A DNA stretch of 64,000 nucleotides from JAIBJN01 sp963699495 (GCA_963699495.1 CAVOUB010000008.1:186001-250000); one strand, 5' to 3'. Shown: positions 23,787 through 33,453, counted from the first letter of the stretch. Numbers and translations are program-made. The notes: generated by a model from the sequence alone, not told the origin.

Positions 23787-24836
23787 TCAGGCGAGGGCGT
23801 CCTCGGCGGCGATCCGGCCGAGGACGAGCGCGGCCGCCAGCGCGCTCGACCAGCCGCCCGTGGAGATGCCGCCGACGTCGGCGCCCGCGGCCCAGAGGCC
23901 GTCGGCTGCGCGGGCCCGCTCGTCGACGCGGATCCCGCCTAGGGTCGAGGTAATGGCCGCGACCACCTCCACGCGCGTCGCGCCGTTGCGACGCTCGACC
24001 GGGGCACCGGCCCTGCGGGCGGCCTCGATCGCCTCGCCGACGGTGCGCTCGCGGACGCGCTCCGCCAGCACCTCGTCGGAAACGACGTACCAGGCGCGCG
24101 CGCCCGGCTGCCGGGCCGTCCACTGCACGACGTCGAGGTCGGCCCAGTGGTGCGCCTCGAAGCGCGCGCCGCGGGCGTTCTCCACCGTCGCGTGGCGCGC
24201 GTAGACCTGCGCCAGCGGCACGAGCTCGTCGGGCTCGAGGTCGCGGGGCACCGCGGCCATGTTGCGCCCGTAGAACTCGTCGAGGCCGGCGGAGAGCGCG
24301 GCGCCGTGCGCAAGCGCCAGGCGGAGCCCGTCGCCCGCGCTCCACGGGTTGGCGCGCAGGACGAGGGGCTCCGGCGTCACGTACCGGCGAACCAGATCGC
24401 CGTCGCCCTGGAACCCGCCCGTGGCGAGGAGCGTCGGGACGCCGTCGCGAAGCTCGGCGAGCGGCTCGCCGAGGCGGATCTCCCCTGCGCGGCGCGCAAG
24501 CGCCTCGGTCAGGCCGTGCGGGTCGAACCGCATGCCCGTCGTGCGCGGGTTGCCCGTCTCGCGCGCTACCACCGGGGCGCCCAGCGACTCGAGCCAGGCG
24601 AGCGCGTCGTCGAGGCCCTCCCAGACGACCCGCTGCAGGGCGGGGTCGCCGCCGGGGCACTCGGCGCGGAAGGTCTCCCAGTCCCGGTAGCGCCAGACGA
24701 CGCAGCTGGAGAGGAACATCGACCCCCCGGGCCGATCGCCCTTCTCGTGGACGATCACGTCGGCGCCCAGCTCGCGCCCGCGGGCCGCGGCCGCAAGGCC
24801 CGCCATCCCGGCCCCGGCGACGACCAAGCCGGGCAC
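23787..24836 (-). CDS. FAD-dependent oxidoreductase (flavoprotein dehydrogenase type)
   Basis: A 349-residue flavoprotein related to the fumarate reductase/3-ketosteroid dehydrogenase group. The N-terminal dinucleotide fold shows LVVAGAGMAGLAAAARGREL and VIVHEKGDRPGGSM (ribose-binding Glu, GGS phosphate loop). A second FAD contact is TLLATGGFQGDGDLVRRY, and the C-terminal FAD motif is DGLWAAGADVGGISTGGWSS. It is shorter than ketosteroid dehydrogenases, with a reduced substrate domain. The oxidised substrate is unknown. GTG 24836 is the start. It lies 4 bp from the upstream VOC gene, so the two form a unit divergent from the LLM oxidoreductase. Confidence 0.83.
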   Translation of the reverse strand: MPGLVVAGAGMAGLAAAARGRELGADVIVHEKGDRPGGSMFLSSCVVWRYRDWETFRAECPGGDPALQRVVWEGLDDALAWLESLGAPVVARETGNPRTTGMRFDPHGLTEALARRAGEIRLGEPLAELRDGVPTLLATGGFQGDGDLVRRYVTPEPLVLRANPWSAGDGLRLALAHGAALSAGLDEFYGRNMAAVPRDLEPDELVPLAQVYARHATVENARGARFEAHHWADLDVVQWTARQPGARAWYVVSDEVLAERVRERTVGEAIEAARRAGAPVERRNGATRVEVVAAITSTLGGIRVDERARAADGLWAAGADVGGISTGGWSSALAAALVLGRIAAEDALA

Positions 24837-24840
24837 GGGG

Positions 24841-25524
24841 CTACGTCAGCGAGAACGTCGGCTTGTGCTCGACGTACTCGAGCTTGATGCGGTCCGGGCC
24901 CCAGAGGAAGACCGCGTACGTGTTCGGCGCGTCCACGACGTCGGCGATCTCGAGGCCGCGGCGCTCCGCTTCCTCGATGTGCTCGTCGGCCGACTTGACC
25001 CGGAGCCCCAGGTGGTTGAGGAGGGGTCGCTCGCTCTCGCCCGGAGTCGCCCTGCTCGAGGAGGATCCAGGAGTCGCCGGCGCGAAGGCGTCCGTCCTCG
25101 ACGTCGAAGCCGAGCTCGGCGAGCTGCGCGAAGGTCGCCTCCGGGTCGGGAACGCGGAAGACGACGTGGTCGAGGTCGTAGGCGACGCCCTCGTCCACCT
25201 CGACGAGGGCCAGCCGGAGGCCCTCGCCGGCGTCGAGCTCGGCCGTGCCCGTTCGCTGCGCGCCGACCGCGACGGTCGGGCGGGAGCGCGGCGAGCGCCT
25301 CCTCCAGGTCGAAGACCCGCAGGCCGACCGGGCGAGCACGCCGGGGTCGCGCGGCCCTCCGCGGCGAAGAGCGTCAGCTTCCCGCGCCGGGCGTCCGAGC
25401 CGACGAGCGTGAACCTCTCGGTCCGGTCGATGACGTGCATGCCGGCGTGCGCGACGAGGAAGTCGGCGAGCCGGTCGCGGTCGGCCACCCAGAGTGCCAC
25501 ATGGTCGAGGGTCTCGATCTGCAT
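24841..25524 (-). CDS. Two-domain VOC (glyoxalase-fold) protein with compensating frameshifts
   Basis: Glyoxalase-fold protein of about 227 residues. From ATG 25524 the first domain reads METLDHV-type motifs (ETLDHVALWVADRDRLADF, RGKLTLFAAEG). The middle part is only VOC-like in the other frames (DLDHVVFRVPDPEATFAQL, ELGFDVEDG, WILLEQGD). The last part returns to the first frame (LLNHLGLRVKSADEHIEEAE, VFLWGPDRIKLEYVEHKP). The total is an exact multiple of three, so opposing indels cancel. His residues in LDHV and NHLG and Glu in KLEYV are candidate metal ligands. The substrate is unknown. The divergent LLM oxidoreductase suggests a small-molecule catabolic unit. Confidence 0.65.
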   Translation of the reverse strand: MQIETLDHVALWVADRDRLADFLVAHAGMHVIDRTERFTLVGSDARRGKLTLFAAEGRATPACSPGRPAGLRPGGGARRAPARPSRSARSERARPSSTPARASGWPSSRWTRASPTTSTTSSSAFPTRRRPSRSSPSSASTSRTDAFAPATPGSSSSRATPGESERPLLNHLGLRVKSADEHIEEAERRGLEIADVVDAPNTYAVFLWGPDRIKLEYVEHKPTFSLT

Positions 25525-25604
25525 CGGCCGGAGCGTACCCATCTCCTGTCCGAGCCGAACGTCGGAGCGCTTGCGGGCATTCCGGCGACCCGCGCCGGGC
25601 GACG

Positions 25605-25634
25605 TAGAATCGCTCCGGTCCCCAGCTGAGGAGG
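25605..25634 (+). promoter_or_regulatory. Promoter -10 and ribosome site of the LLM gene
   Basis: TAGAAT (25605-25610) is a good -10 box without a clear -35. The start point would be near 25617. GAGGAGG (25628-25634) is a strong ribosome site 8 bases before GTG 25643 and fixes that start. Confidence 0.55.
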
Positions 25635-25642
25635 TCCAGGCC

Positions 25643-26656
25643 GTGCTCACCTTCGGCGTCACCGTTCTCCCCGACCCTCCCCACACGCGCTTTCTCGAGC
25701 TGATGCAGCTCGCCGAGGCGAACGGCTTCGACTACGGCTGGACCTACGACTCGCACATCCTCTGGCACGACGGATATCCACTCCTGACGCTGCTCGCGAC
25801 GCAGACGGAGAAGCTGAAGTTCGGGCACTGCGTCACGAACCCGGGGACGCGCGAGCCGACGGTGACCGCGAGCTCGTATGCCACGCTGCACGCGATCTCG
25901 GGAGGGCGGGCCGTGCTCGGGATCGGACGCGGCGACTCCGCCCGGCGGGTGATCGGCCAGGAGCCTGTGAAGATGGCCGAGTTCGAGGCGTCCTGCGCGA
26001 TGATCAAGGACCTCATGAACGGCCGCCCGGTCGAGTGGAACGGGAAGGAGCTCGAGCTGACGTGGGCCAAGGACCGGGAGCGGATCCCGATGTACATCGC
26101 CGCCTACGGGCCCCGGGCGCTGGGCGTGGCCGGACGGGTCGGCGACGGCGTCATCATCCAGCTCGCCGACCCCGTGATCATCCAGTGGATCATGGAGCAG
26201 GCCCGCACCGCCGCCGCCGAGGCCGGCCGCGACCCGGACGAGCTGGAGTGCATCGTCTGCGCGCCGAGCATCGTCACCGACGACATGCAGGAGGCCAGGG
26301 ACGCCGTCCGCTGGTTCCCCGCCATGGTCTCCAATCACGTCATGGACCTGATCGAGCGCTACGGCGAGGAGTCCGAGATCCCGAAGGACCTGACCGACTA
26401 CGTCAAGGTCCGGAAGTTCTACGACTACAAGGACCACAGCCGCGAGGGAGCCGCTCACGGCGAGTTCGTGAGCGACGAGATCGCCGACCGCTTCAGCGTG
26501 ATCGGGAACGTCGACGCGATCAAGGACAAGCTGCGCGAGCTCGAGTCGATCGGCGTCGACCAGTTCAACATCTACCTGATGACGCACGGCCAGGAGGAGA
26601 TCCTCGACGCCTACGGGGCCTCGATCATCCCGGAGCTGAGGCAAGCCGCCGTCTGA
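25643..26656 (+). CDS. LLM-class F420/FMN-dependent oxidoreductase
   Basis: A 337-residue TIM-barrel oxidoreductase of the luciferase-like monooxygenase class. In high-GC actinobacteria such proteins often use coenzyme F420. Signatures are FLELMQLAEANGFDYGWTYD, KFGHCVTNPGTREPTVTASS, GGRAVLGIGRGDSARR, IPMYIAAYGPRALGVAGRVG (cofactor phosphate loop) and VIGNVDAIKDKLRELESIGV near the C-terminus. It closely fits the 5,10-methylene-H4MPT-reductase-like subgroup. The substrate is not assignable. GTG 25643 is set by a GAGGAGG site. Its TGA overlaps the ATG of the cupin gene by one base, so the pair is co-expressed. Confidence 0.9.
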   Translation: MLTFGVTVLPDPPHTRFLELMQLAEANGFDYGWTYDSHILWHDGYPLLTLLATQTEKLKFGHCVTNPGTREPTVTASSYATLHAISGGRAVLGIGRGDSARRVIGQEPVKMAEFEASCAMIKDLMNGRPVEWNGKELELTWAKDRERIPMYIAAYGPRALGVAGRVGDGVIIQLADPVIIQWIMEQARTAAAEAGRDPDELECIVCAPSIVTDDMQEARDAVRWFPAMVSNHVMDLIERYGEESEIPKDLTDYVKVRKFYDYKDHSREGAAHGEFVSDEIADRFSVIGNVDAIKDKLRELESIGVDQFNIYLMTHGQEEILDAYGASIIPELRQAAV

Positions 26657-26982
26657 TGGCCGGCATCCACGAGCACCTGTTCGACGTCGACGCCGCCAAG
26701 CGGAGGCTGCAGGCCGGGACCGGCGGCTACGAGATCGTCCACACCTCGCCCGGGCTCGAGGTCGGCGTCTACGTGCTGGTCGCGCCCGAGCCCGACCGGC
26801 AGCAGCCGCACGAAGACGACGAGGTCTACATCGTGCTCGAAGGGCGCGGGACGCTCCAGGTCGAGGACGAGGAGATCGACCTCGACGAGGGCCAGGCGAT
26901 GTTCGTCGCAGCCGGCGCCGAGCACCGCTTCACCGGCTACGAGCTGCTCAGCCTGCTCGTGATCTTCACCCGGCCGCGCTAG
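26656..26982 (+). CDS. Cupin-domain protein
   Basis: A 108-residue single cupin. Metal-binding motif 1 is degenerate (QQPHEDDEVYIVLEGRG keeps His and Glu). Motif 2 carries EGQAMFVAAGAEHRFTG with one His. The strand order (VGVYVLVAPEP, GTLQVEDEEIDLDEG) matches small mononuclear cupins that act as isomerases, dioxygenases or sensors. Start ATG 26656 overlaps the LLM stop (TGATG), so it probably works on the same substrate. It is convergent with the universal stress protein gene, 5 bp between stops under the interpretation adopted here. Confidence 0.85.
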   Translation: MAGIHEHLFDVDAAKRRLQAGTGGYEIVHTSPGLEVGVYVLVAPEPDRQQPHEDDEVYIVLEGRGTLQVEDEEIDLDEGQAMFVAAGAEHRFTGYELLSLLVIFTRPR

Positions 26983-26987
26983 AGCGT

Positions 26988-27426
26988 CTACTGAGCGACG
27001 GGCTCGAACTGGGTGCTCGGCGTCCTTCCCGACGACGAGCACCGGGAGGGAGGCATTCCGTACGAGCGCGTTCGAGACGCTCCCGAGCAGCAGCTCGCCG
27101 AGTGCATTGCGACCGCGCGAACCGACCACGATCAGGTCGTAGCCACCTTCCTCGGCGACACGCGCGATCTCAGCGGCCGGATGGCCGTCCTCCATCTGCA
27201 TCTCGGCCGGGATCCCACGCTCGCGCAGGTAGGCATGCGCCCGTGCCACGTCCTCGGAGGCATGCGGTCGCAGACCGACGTGCCCGCCGGCCTTCGACCC
27301 CCGGGCGTCCGGGGGCACGACGCTCAGGATGGTGATCTCGGCGCCTTTCGAACGGCCGAGCTCGGCAGCGCTCGCGAGGGCGTTCTCGCTGTGGGTGAAA
27401 CCGTCGTAAGCCAACAGGATCTTCAT
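26988..27426 (-). CDS. Universal stress protein (UspA family), probable frameshift at the 3' end
   Basis: ATP-binding universal stress protein. From ATG 27426 (ribosome site AAGGAGGAG) it reads KILLAYDGFTHSENALASA, ILSVVPPDARG, a central helix (RAHAYLRERGIPAEMQMEDG) and the nucleotide loop LIVVGSRGRNALGELLLGSV, then VLVVGKD. The literal frame then runs on for another 125 residues antisense to the cupin gene, which is implausible. One base less near 27005 would end the protein at TAG 26988 after about 145 residues (FEPVAQ), the normal Usp length. It is transcribed alone. Confidence 0.8.
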
Positions 27427-27795
27427 CGCTCCTCCTTGTCCCCGGAAGGATGGCCTCGGCGAGCGCTGCACGCATCAGCGAAATGCCGGACTTCGGCTGC
27501 GGGCTCTCCGCAGCCGTCAGCGACCGGTCGAGCGGGAGCCGGCTCGGGTGAAGTTGCGGCCTACTCCACCCTCACCGACTCCCCAAGTGGAGCTGTCGGA
27601 CGTCGGGTCCGGAAGGCCGAACGCCCTCGACTCCACGACTTGGAGCCTGGGTAAAGACCGTCGTCTCCGCTTGGACCGTCGCGACCTGCGCCCGGCGTCC
27701 TTCGTGGAGACGAACACCGTACCGCGACTCACATCCCGGGATCGTCCAGATGAACGCATCGTCATAGCCGTGCTCCGCCGAGTTGGGTGCCGAGG
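27427..27795. other. Non-coding gap with one hairpin, lower GC
   Basis: No convincing gene is seen in this gap between the stress protein start and the subtilase stop. Open frames on both strands lack the strong G/C third-position bias of the neighbours. A 9-bp perfect stem (CGGCTGCGG / CCGCAGCCG, 5-base loop) lies at 27494-27516 and could terminate leftward transcription from the long oxidase operon before the stress gene. The rest, about 27540-27790, is unassigned and could hold a regulatory RNA or a gene remnant. Confidence 0.4.
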
Positions 27796-30073
27796 CTAGT
27801 TTCGATGCGAGAGTTGCCGCACTACGGGGTTGACGACGAGGGTCGCAGTCGCCTGATGGATGAGTGCACCCTTCTTGCCGGTGATCTGAAGCGTGAAGGT
27901 CCCCAGCTTCGTCGAGCGGCCCGTGCGGATCGTGAGGGTGGAGGTGCCGGGCGGAACGACCGATTTCTTCGAGAAGCTCGCCGAGGCGCCCGAGGGAACG
28001 CCGGTGACGTAGAGGGACACGCTGCCCGTGAATCCTCCGGTGCTCGTGACGGAGACGCTGTACGTGGTGGATTGCCCGCGTGTGACCGTCTGTGAGCCCG
28101 GGGTGACCGTGAGCCCGAAGTCGGGTACCGACACGACGACGAGGGTGACCGCGGCCGTGTGGGCGATCGATCCGCTCGTGCCGGTGATCGTGAGCGGGAA
28201 CGTGCCTGGAGCCGAGCCCGGCGTCGTGGTGACGGTCAACGTCGAGGAGCCCGCACCGACGACGGCCGCAGGCGAGAAGGTCCCGGAGACACCGCTCGGT
28301 GGCAGGCCTGCCAGCGAGAGCGACACGCTGCCGGCAAAACCGTTGAGTGAGCCGACCGAGACGCTGTAGAGGCCCGATCCGCCGGCGGGAACGGTCAGCG
28401 ACGGGGGCGCCGCCGCGAGCGTGAAGTCCGGTGGGGCCGGCACCACGAGCGTGACGTTCGCGTGGTGTGTGATCGCGCTTCCACTGGCCGTGATGTCGAG
28501 CGGATACGAGCCTGGCGGGAGGGCCGCCGCAGTCGTGACGGAGAGCTGGGAGCCGCCCGAGCCGCCCGTGACGATCGGAGGCGAGAAGCTCCAGGTCGCC
28601 TGCGCGCCCGAAAGGCCCGAGAGGCTGAGCGAGACGTCGTCGGAGAAGCCGTTCAACGCGCCGACGGAAAGGTCGAACGTGGCGGTTTCGACCCGCCGGG
28701 CTCGTCACGGAACCGGGCGAGGCCGCCAGGGTGAAGTCGGGCGCCGGCGTCCCCAGCAGCGAGGCATACGCGGCGAGGGCGTCCAACCGCCCGTAGCCGA
28801 ACGCGTTGTCTGCACCGACGGCCCCGAGGTCGACCGCCCCGGTCTCGAGCGCGGCCTCCTGACCGTCGGGAGAGAGACCGGGGAAGGCGTTGAGCAGGAG
28901 CGCGAGCGCTCCCGCGACGTGCGGGGCGGCGAGCGACGTGCCGCTCATGCGCGCGTACAGGCCGTAGAGGTCCGACGTCCGAATGCTCACCCCGGGCGCG
29001 ACCACCTGCGGGTAGACGGGCTGCCCGCACGAGGACGGCCCACGGCTGCTCGACGAGTAGATCGTGTCGGTGTTGCTCGTCGCGCCGACGGCGAAGGCCC
29101 CGGGATTGTTCGCCGGGCTCAGGCTCGTGCTCGCGCTCGGACCGCTGTTCCCGGCGGCGAAGATCGGGAGGATGCCCGCCGCCCGCAGGTTCTGCAGGTC
29201 GAGCTGGAACTCGAGGTTGCACCCGGGCGAGCTCAGCGTCCACGAGTTGTTGACGACGTTCGGAGTGTCGGCGGTGCTCGGGTCGTTGTCCGGGTCGAGC
29301 AGCCACTGGAAGCCGAGATGGATCCCGGCCGTCGTCGCCACTCCCTGGTCGTTGAAGATCTTGACTGCTATCCACTTGGCGTCCGGCGCCACCCCGATCG
29401 AGGTTCCACCCGCATCGCGGCCGACCATGACGCCCATCGTCCACGTGCCGTGGCCGTTCACGTCGATCGGGGTCGTGGGATGCTGGCCGTTCGGGTCGTA
29501 CCAGCTGTTCGACCCCCCGCGCCAGCCGGCGGCCAGGTCCGGGTGAGTCGGGTCGACGCCCGTGTCCATGTTCGCCACCACCACCCCCTGGCCGCGGAAG
29601 CCGAGGCTCCAGAGGGCAGGGGCGTTGACGAGCGCGATGTTCGGCTCGGCGGCGGCGGCCAGGATCGGAGCCGGCGCCTGGATCGACGCGTTCGCCCGGA
29701 TCTCCGCCACCTCCGGCCGGCCGGCGAGCTCGTCGATCACGGCCGGTGTTGCCGTCACCTCGATCCCGTTGAAAATCCAGAGCGGAACGATCTTCGCGAC
29801 CGAGCCTTGGGCCCGCCGTTCCCGCAGGAACGCGCGCAGGCCCCGCTGGCTCACGGCCGCACGCGTCCGCAGGGCGGATACGACGGCTTCGATTCGGGCC
29901 CGGCGGCCGTTGGCCCTGATCCTCGAGACATCCTCCTGCCCTCTGAGGATCACGATCGCGTCCACCATCTGCTGGGGCGCAGCCGCCGCATCCGTGAGCG
30001 CAGGCGCCGCCGAGGCGGCCCCCAGGCCGACGACGGCCAGGACGAGCACGAGGACGAGGGCGAGGCGCTTCAT
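27796..30073 (-). CDS. Exported subtilase (S8) with Ig-like repeat tail (single-base frameshift)
   Basis: Secreted serine protease of about 758 residues. The signal peptide (LALVLVLVLAVVGLGAAS) is followed by an I9-like propeptide (about 35-130). The S8 catalytic domain has Asp in VVANMDTGVDPTHPD, His in DVNGHGTWTMGVM, oxyanion Asn in IFAAGNSGP and Ser in MSGTSLAAPHVAGA. The tail has three similar beta-sandwich repeats of about 90 residues, each beginning PDF.L...P (NGFAGSVSLSLAGLPPSGVS; TGGFTGSVSLYVTGVPSG). The frame breaks at a GGG run (28692-28694) at the start of the first repeat; one base removed restores it. ATG 30073 overlaps the CopC-CopD stop by 4 bp, making this the last gene of the oxidase operon. 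It may process exported partners. Confidence 0.85.
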
Positions 30074-31924
30074 CGCACTCGCTCCTGCATGCGCCCGGCG
30101 ACGCCCGCGGCCGAGCCGCGGAGTGGTGGCCGTCCTGCGAGGATCCAGACGAGGCCCGCGAGGGTGAGAGCGAGGAGGAAGGCGGCCGTGCCGCTCAGAA
30201 GCGGCGCCAGCGGCCGACTCGAGAATGTAACGGGGCGGGCGGGGTCGACCGGGCCGATCGACCACGAGAACGGCACCTGGAGACGCTCTCCGGAGCGGTT
30301 CACGACAACCGTGAACGCGGACCGGCGGGCCTCGACGAGCGCGGCCGTCCCGAAGTAGCGGTTCGGCTCGACCTCCTGGAGCGGGATCGACTCGGTGGGA
30401 CTTCCGCCGTTCCGAATCTCCAGGCTGACGCCGTCGACCGGAGCCGGGGGTGGACGCTGCGAGCTCGCGACGAGGACGGTGAACGTGTTGTCTCCGGCCC
30501 GCGTCGGCGTCGCGGAGACGGTGACGACGAGGTCGGCGACGAGCGCCGCTTCGCTCGGTGGCGACCGGGGGGAGAGAAGGAGCGAACTCCGGCCCGCGGG
30601 CGGGAACCGAGGACGCGAGCACGGCGGCCGCCAGAAACACTCCGGCGCCCAGGACGACTTCCGGGAGGATCGTGCGGCGCGAGCCCGCATGCGAGGTCCG
30701 CCGCGCGAAGTTCAGCGCGCCCAGCCCGAGGACGAGCGCGACGACGCCCGTCTTGATCAAGAGCACGTGCCCGTATCCCGTCGTGAAGAGCGCATCGATG
30801 GACGCGACCTGTTGGCCGGCGCTGTAGAGACCGGTGGCGACGACCAGGCCGACGCTGACCGCGGCGAGCTCCGCGAACGGTCTTCGGCAGGCGCGGGCCA
30901 CGAGCGAGGACTCCGACCGACCGAGCGCACCGGCGGGCCAGATAGCGACCACGAGCGCGGCCACGCCGCCCAGCCAGGTCGCAGCCGCGAGGATGTGCAC
31001 CGTGTCGCCGACGACCGCGGTCGGGGCGCCCGACCCGAGTGCGGCGGCGTGGCTCGTGAACGCGTGCGCGGCGACAGCGGCGACCAGGAGCCCGCCCGCC
31101 GCCCACGCCCGCTGTCGAAAGGCCGGTGACCTCGCGCCGCCGCTCGAGCGGAGGGAGAGGAGCACCGCCGCCACGGCGACCAGGGCAAGCTCCCGGACGA
31201 GCCACATCCACCCCCAGCGGCTCTGAAAGACGAGATCGAGGACGTCGGCCCGTGACCCGCCGCCCACGCTCGCGAGCTCGATCGACTGCTGCGCAAGTCT
31301 TGCCAGCCCGGCCCCAATCGCCAGGACGGCACACCAGGCACCCGCCCGGAGCACCCGTCGGCCGGCGACCGCAAGCGCGGCCCGAGCCGGCTCGCCTTCT
31401 GTTCGCGCGCGTGGCAGAACCAGAGCCGCGACGGCCAGGCTGCCGACGACTCCGGCGAGGAAGGCGAAATCGAGCCAGCGCAGCACCGCCTCCAGCCACG
31501 AGACGGAGCTCCGCCCTCCCTGTGAGTCGGCGGCGGCGAGCACGGGGCCGGGGCCCACGCCGAAGGCAAGGCCTCCGCCGGTGACGTGGCCGTCGTCTTC
31601 CGAGAGGACGTGCCAGAGGACGCCGTACGTCCCTCTCTTCATCCTGGGGAGCCGAACGACCACCTGCCGGCCGTCGTCCCCGGCCGGAACGACGGTCGCA
31701 CCCGGGACGGGCCGGCCGTTCCCGTCGACGACCCGGATCGTGCGGAAGCGCGGGGAGATCGCCTCGCTGAACCAGAGCCGGAGCTCGGACGGCGCAGAGG
31801 CAAGCCGGGTCCCGTCGCTGGGGCTGCTGCGCTCGAGCACGGCGTGCGGGTACGCCGCCTGCGCGCACGCACCGGCGGCGATCGCTGCAACGAGGAGGAC
31901 GAGGAGGCGCGAGCGCACCGTCAC
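30070..31924 (-). CDS. CopC-CopD fusion copper-handling membrane protein (single-base frameshift)
   Basis: Copper import/handling protein of the YcnJ/CopCD type, about 617 residues. After the signal peptide, the CopC domain (about 25-125) keeps the N-terminal copper His in AYPHAVLERSSPSDG and the second His site in LWHVLSEDDGHVTGG. The CopD part has about eight helices (WLDFAFLAGVVGSLAVAAL, AHAFTSHAAALGSG, DTVHILAAATWLGGVAALV, YGHVLLIKTGVVALVLGLG), with membrane His residues. An extracytoplasmic beta domain and a last helix follow. The frame breaks in a run of six G (30567-30572); one fewer base joins FAPSLP to SEAALVADLVVTV. It is co-operonic with the oxidases, so it most likely supplies copper to them. 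Confidence 0.85.
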
Positions 31925-31928
31925 GCGC

Positions 31929-32435
31929 TCACCTCACGAGGACGTGCTCCAGCCGCGCCCCGCCGAGCTGGACTGTGACCCGGCTGCCGCGCCGGACGAC
32001 GTCGCTTGGGTTGTAGAAGACCAGGTAGTACGTGACCCCCGCCTTCACGGGCCCCTTGTGGGCGTGGGCCATGACCAGCTGCCACACCGGTACCCCGCTC
32101 GTCTCGTCGATCACGCCGGGGGGGTTCTGCGGCTCGTGCACGGCGACCGCCTTGTCCGGGTCGAGGACCTGGTAACGAAGATCCACGAGCCCACCTCCGC
32201 CCGTCACGGCGACCATGGCGACCCGCACGCCCGTGCGGGCCTCGAACTCCGGCGCCGAGAGGACGACGGGCTCCGCCGGCTTGGCAGACTCGCCGACGGT
32301 TGCGGGCGGCGAGCGCAGGACGAGGTAGGCGGGCACGACGACGGCCGCCACCACTCCGACGCCGACCCAGAAGCCCAGCACGCGGGGCCCAAGGGGCCGG
32401 CGTCCGCGCGGGGCCCGGGCTGCGGCGGTGCTCAC
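31929..32435 (-). CDS. Membrane-anchored protein of unknown function
   Basis: A 168-residue protein with one N-terminal membrane helix (VLGFWVGVGVVAAVVVPAYL, about residues 19-38) after a basic leader and an outside domain of about 120 residues. The domain contains VRVAMVAVTGGGGLVDLRYQ, a His-rich stretch (VWQLVMAHAHKGPVKAGVTY) and VTVQLGGARLEHVL. The MAHAHKG motif could bind metal. I do not recognise a family. GTG 32435 overlaps the upstream oxidase-like stop by 4 bp and its own stop is 4 bp before the CopC-CopD start, so it is a genuine operon member, perhaps a copper chaperone or assembly factor. Confidence 0.7.
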   Translation of the reverse strand: MSTAAARAPRGRRPLGPRVLGFWVGVGVVAAVVVPAYLVLRSPPATVGESAKPAEPVVLSAPEFEARTGVRVAMVAVTGGGGLVDLRYQVLDPDKAVAVHEPQNPPGVIDETSGVPVWQLVMAHAHKGPVKAGVTYYLVFYNPSDVVRRGSRVTVQLGGARLEHVLVR

Positions 32436-33424
32436 GGGACCTGGATGAAGGTCATCATCCCGCCCGGCGACGAGTACGGGTACGAGTCCGTCGCATCTAC
32501 GGTGCCGTTGGTCAGATGAAGCTGGCGGTTGTAGAGCGGGAAGCTCGATCCGCTCGCCGGAATCGTGACGATGGCATCCAGTGTCGCTCCGGCGGGAAGC
32601 GTCTCCGAGACGGCGTCGAACGGGTTCTGCTCCAGGTAGGCATCCCTCGCAACCACGCGCTCGTGCGCCCCGAGCAGCGCCATCGAGGTGTTGTCGGAGC
32701 CCGCGTTCACGTAGCGGAGCAGGACTCGCTGGCCGGACGCGGCTGCGTGGATGACGTCGGTATCCGGATAGGCCTTGCCGTTGATCAGCCAGTACGGCGG
32801 CGCCCAGTCCAGCAGGTTGAAGCCGAGCGGGTCGGCGTTCAGCCGCGGATCCAGCGCGCTCAGGACGAGAACGGCCTCGGAGTCGTAGGCGGTCGAGGCG
32901 TCGTCGTACGCCTGGCCGGCCGTGCCCGACCGGATGATGAGGGCGCCGTAGAGGCCCATGCCGATCTGCCGCCCGCCGTCGCCGGAGCTCTCGTAGAGGT
33001 ACGTCCCGGGATCGGAGGCGTCGAACGTGTAGTCCGCGCTGCCGCCGGGCGGCGCCTCGACAGCGCCTTCCTCGATCGTCCGACCCGGCACCTCGAGCGA
33101 GACGGGCTCGGTCAGGGAGTTGTGCACGACGATCCTGAGGACGTAGTCCGGGACGTCGTTCGGAACGTCCAGCACCGGGCCTGGAACCAGGGCGGGCCCG
33201 GTGCTAACGCCACAATCGCCGAGCGCGAAGCCCCAGACCGGGACGTCGGGAGAAACGCCGGGGAGGGCGAGCGTCCCGGTCTTTGCGCACAGGTCGATCG
33301 TCAGGTTCGGCGTCGAGACGCCGGGGGGATCGAGCTGCGCAGGCGCCGAGGCGGTGGGGAGAACCGCGATCGCAGCCACCACGGCGAGCGTGATCAGAGC
33401 CTTCGTCCTCGCGTGAGCACGCAT
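32432..33424 (-). CDS. Multicopper-oxidase-like cupredoxin protein lacking copper ligands
   Basis: Exported protein of 330 residues with two cupredoxin domains in multicopper oxidase order. ATG 33424 follows a GGAGAG ribosome site; an ATG at 33457 overlaps the upstream stop and is possible. The signal peptide is about residues 1-29. The domains show the oxidase scaffold (VVHNSLTEPVSLEVPG, GTYLYESSGDGGRQIGMGLY, WLINGKAYPDTD, LLRYVNAGSDNTSMALLG). However, HWHG, HSH, HxxHxH and HCH motifs are all absent: YESSGD stands where YHSH would be. It is therefore probably a structural or partner protein rather than an oxidase, unless copper is bound elsewhere. A paralogue is encoded directly upstream. 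Confidence 0.8.
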   Translation of the reverse strand: MRAHARTKALITLAVVAAIAVLPTASAPAQLDPPGVSTPNLTIDLCAKTGTLALPGVSPDVPVWGFALGDCGVSTGPALVPGPVLDVPNDVPDYVLRIVVHNSLTEPVSLEVPGRTIEEGAVEAPPGGSADYTFDASDPGTYLYESSGDGGRQIGMGLYGALIIRSGTAGQAYDDASTAYDSEAVLVLSALDPRLNADPLGFNLLDWAPPYWLINGKAYPDTDVIHAAASGQRVLLRYVNAGSDNTSMALLGAHERVVARDAYLEQNPFDAVSETLPAGATLDAIVTIPASGSSFPLYNRQLHLTNGTVDATDSYPYSSPGGMMTFIQVP

Positions 33425-33453
33425 CGCCGCTCTCTCCTTGTCGTTTCCGCTCG

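Noticed and set aside
26611..27471. A 286-residue universal stress protein running antisense through the cupin gene
   Set aside because: Usp domains end after about 145 residues; the extension has no domain and overlaps a well-supported cupin gene. A one-base error near 27005 explains it better.
27540..27790. Riboswitch or tRNA in the gap next to the stress protein gene
   Set aside because: No cloverleaf, no conserved riboswitch core could be traced by eye; left as unassigned.
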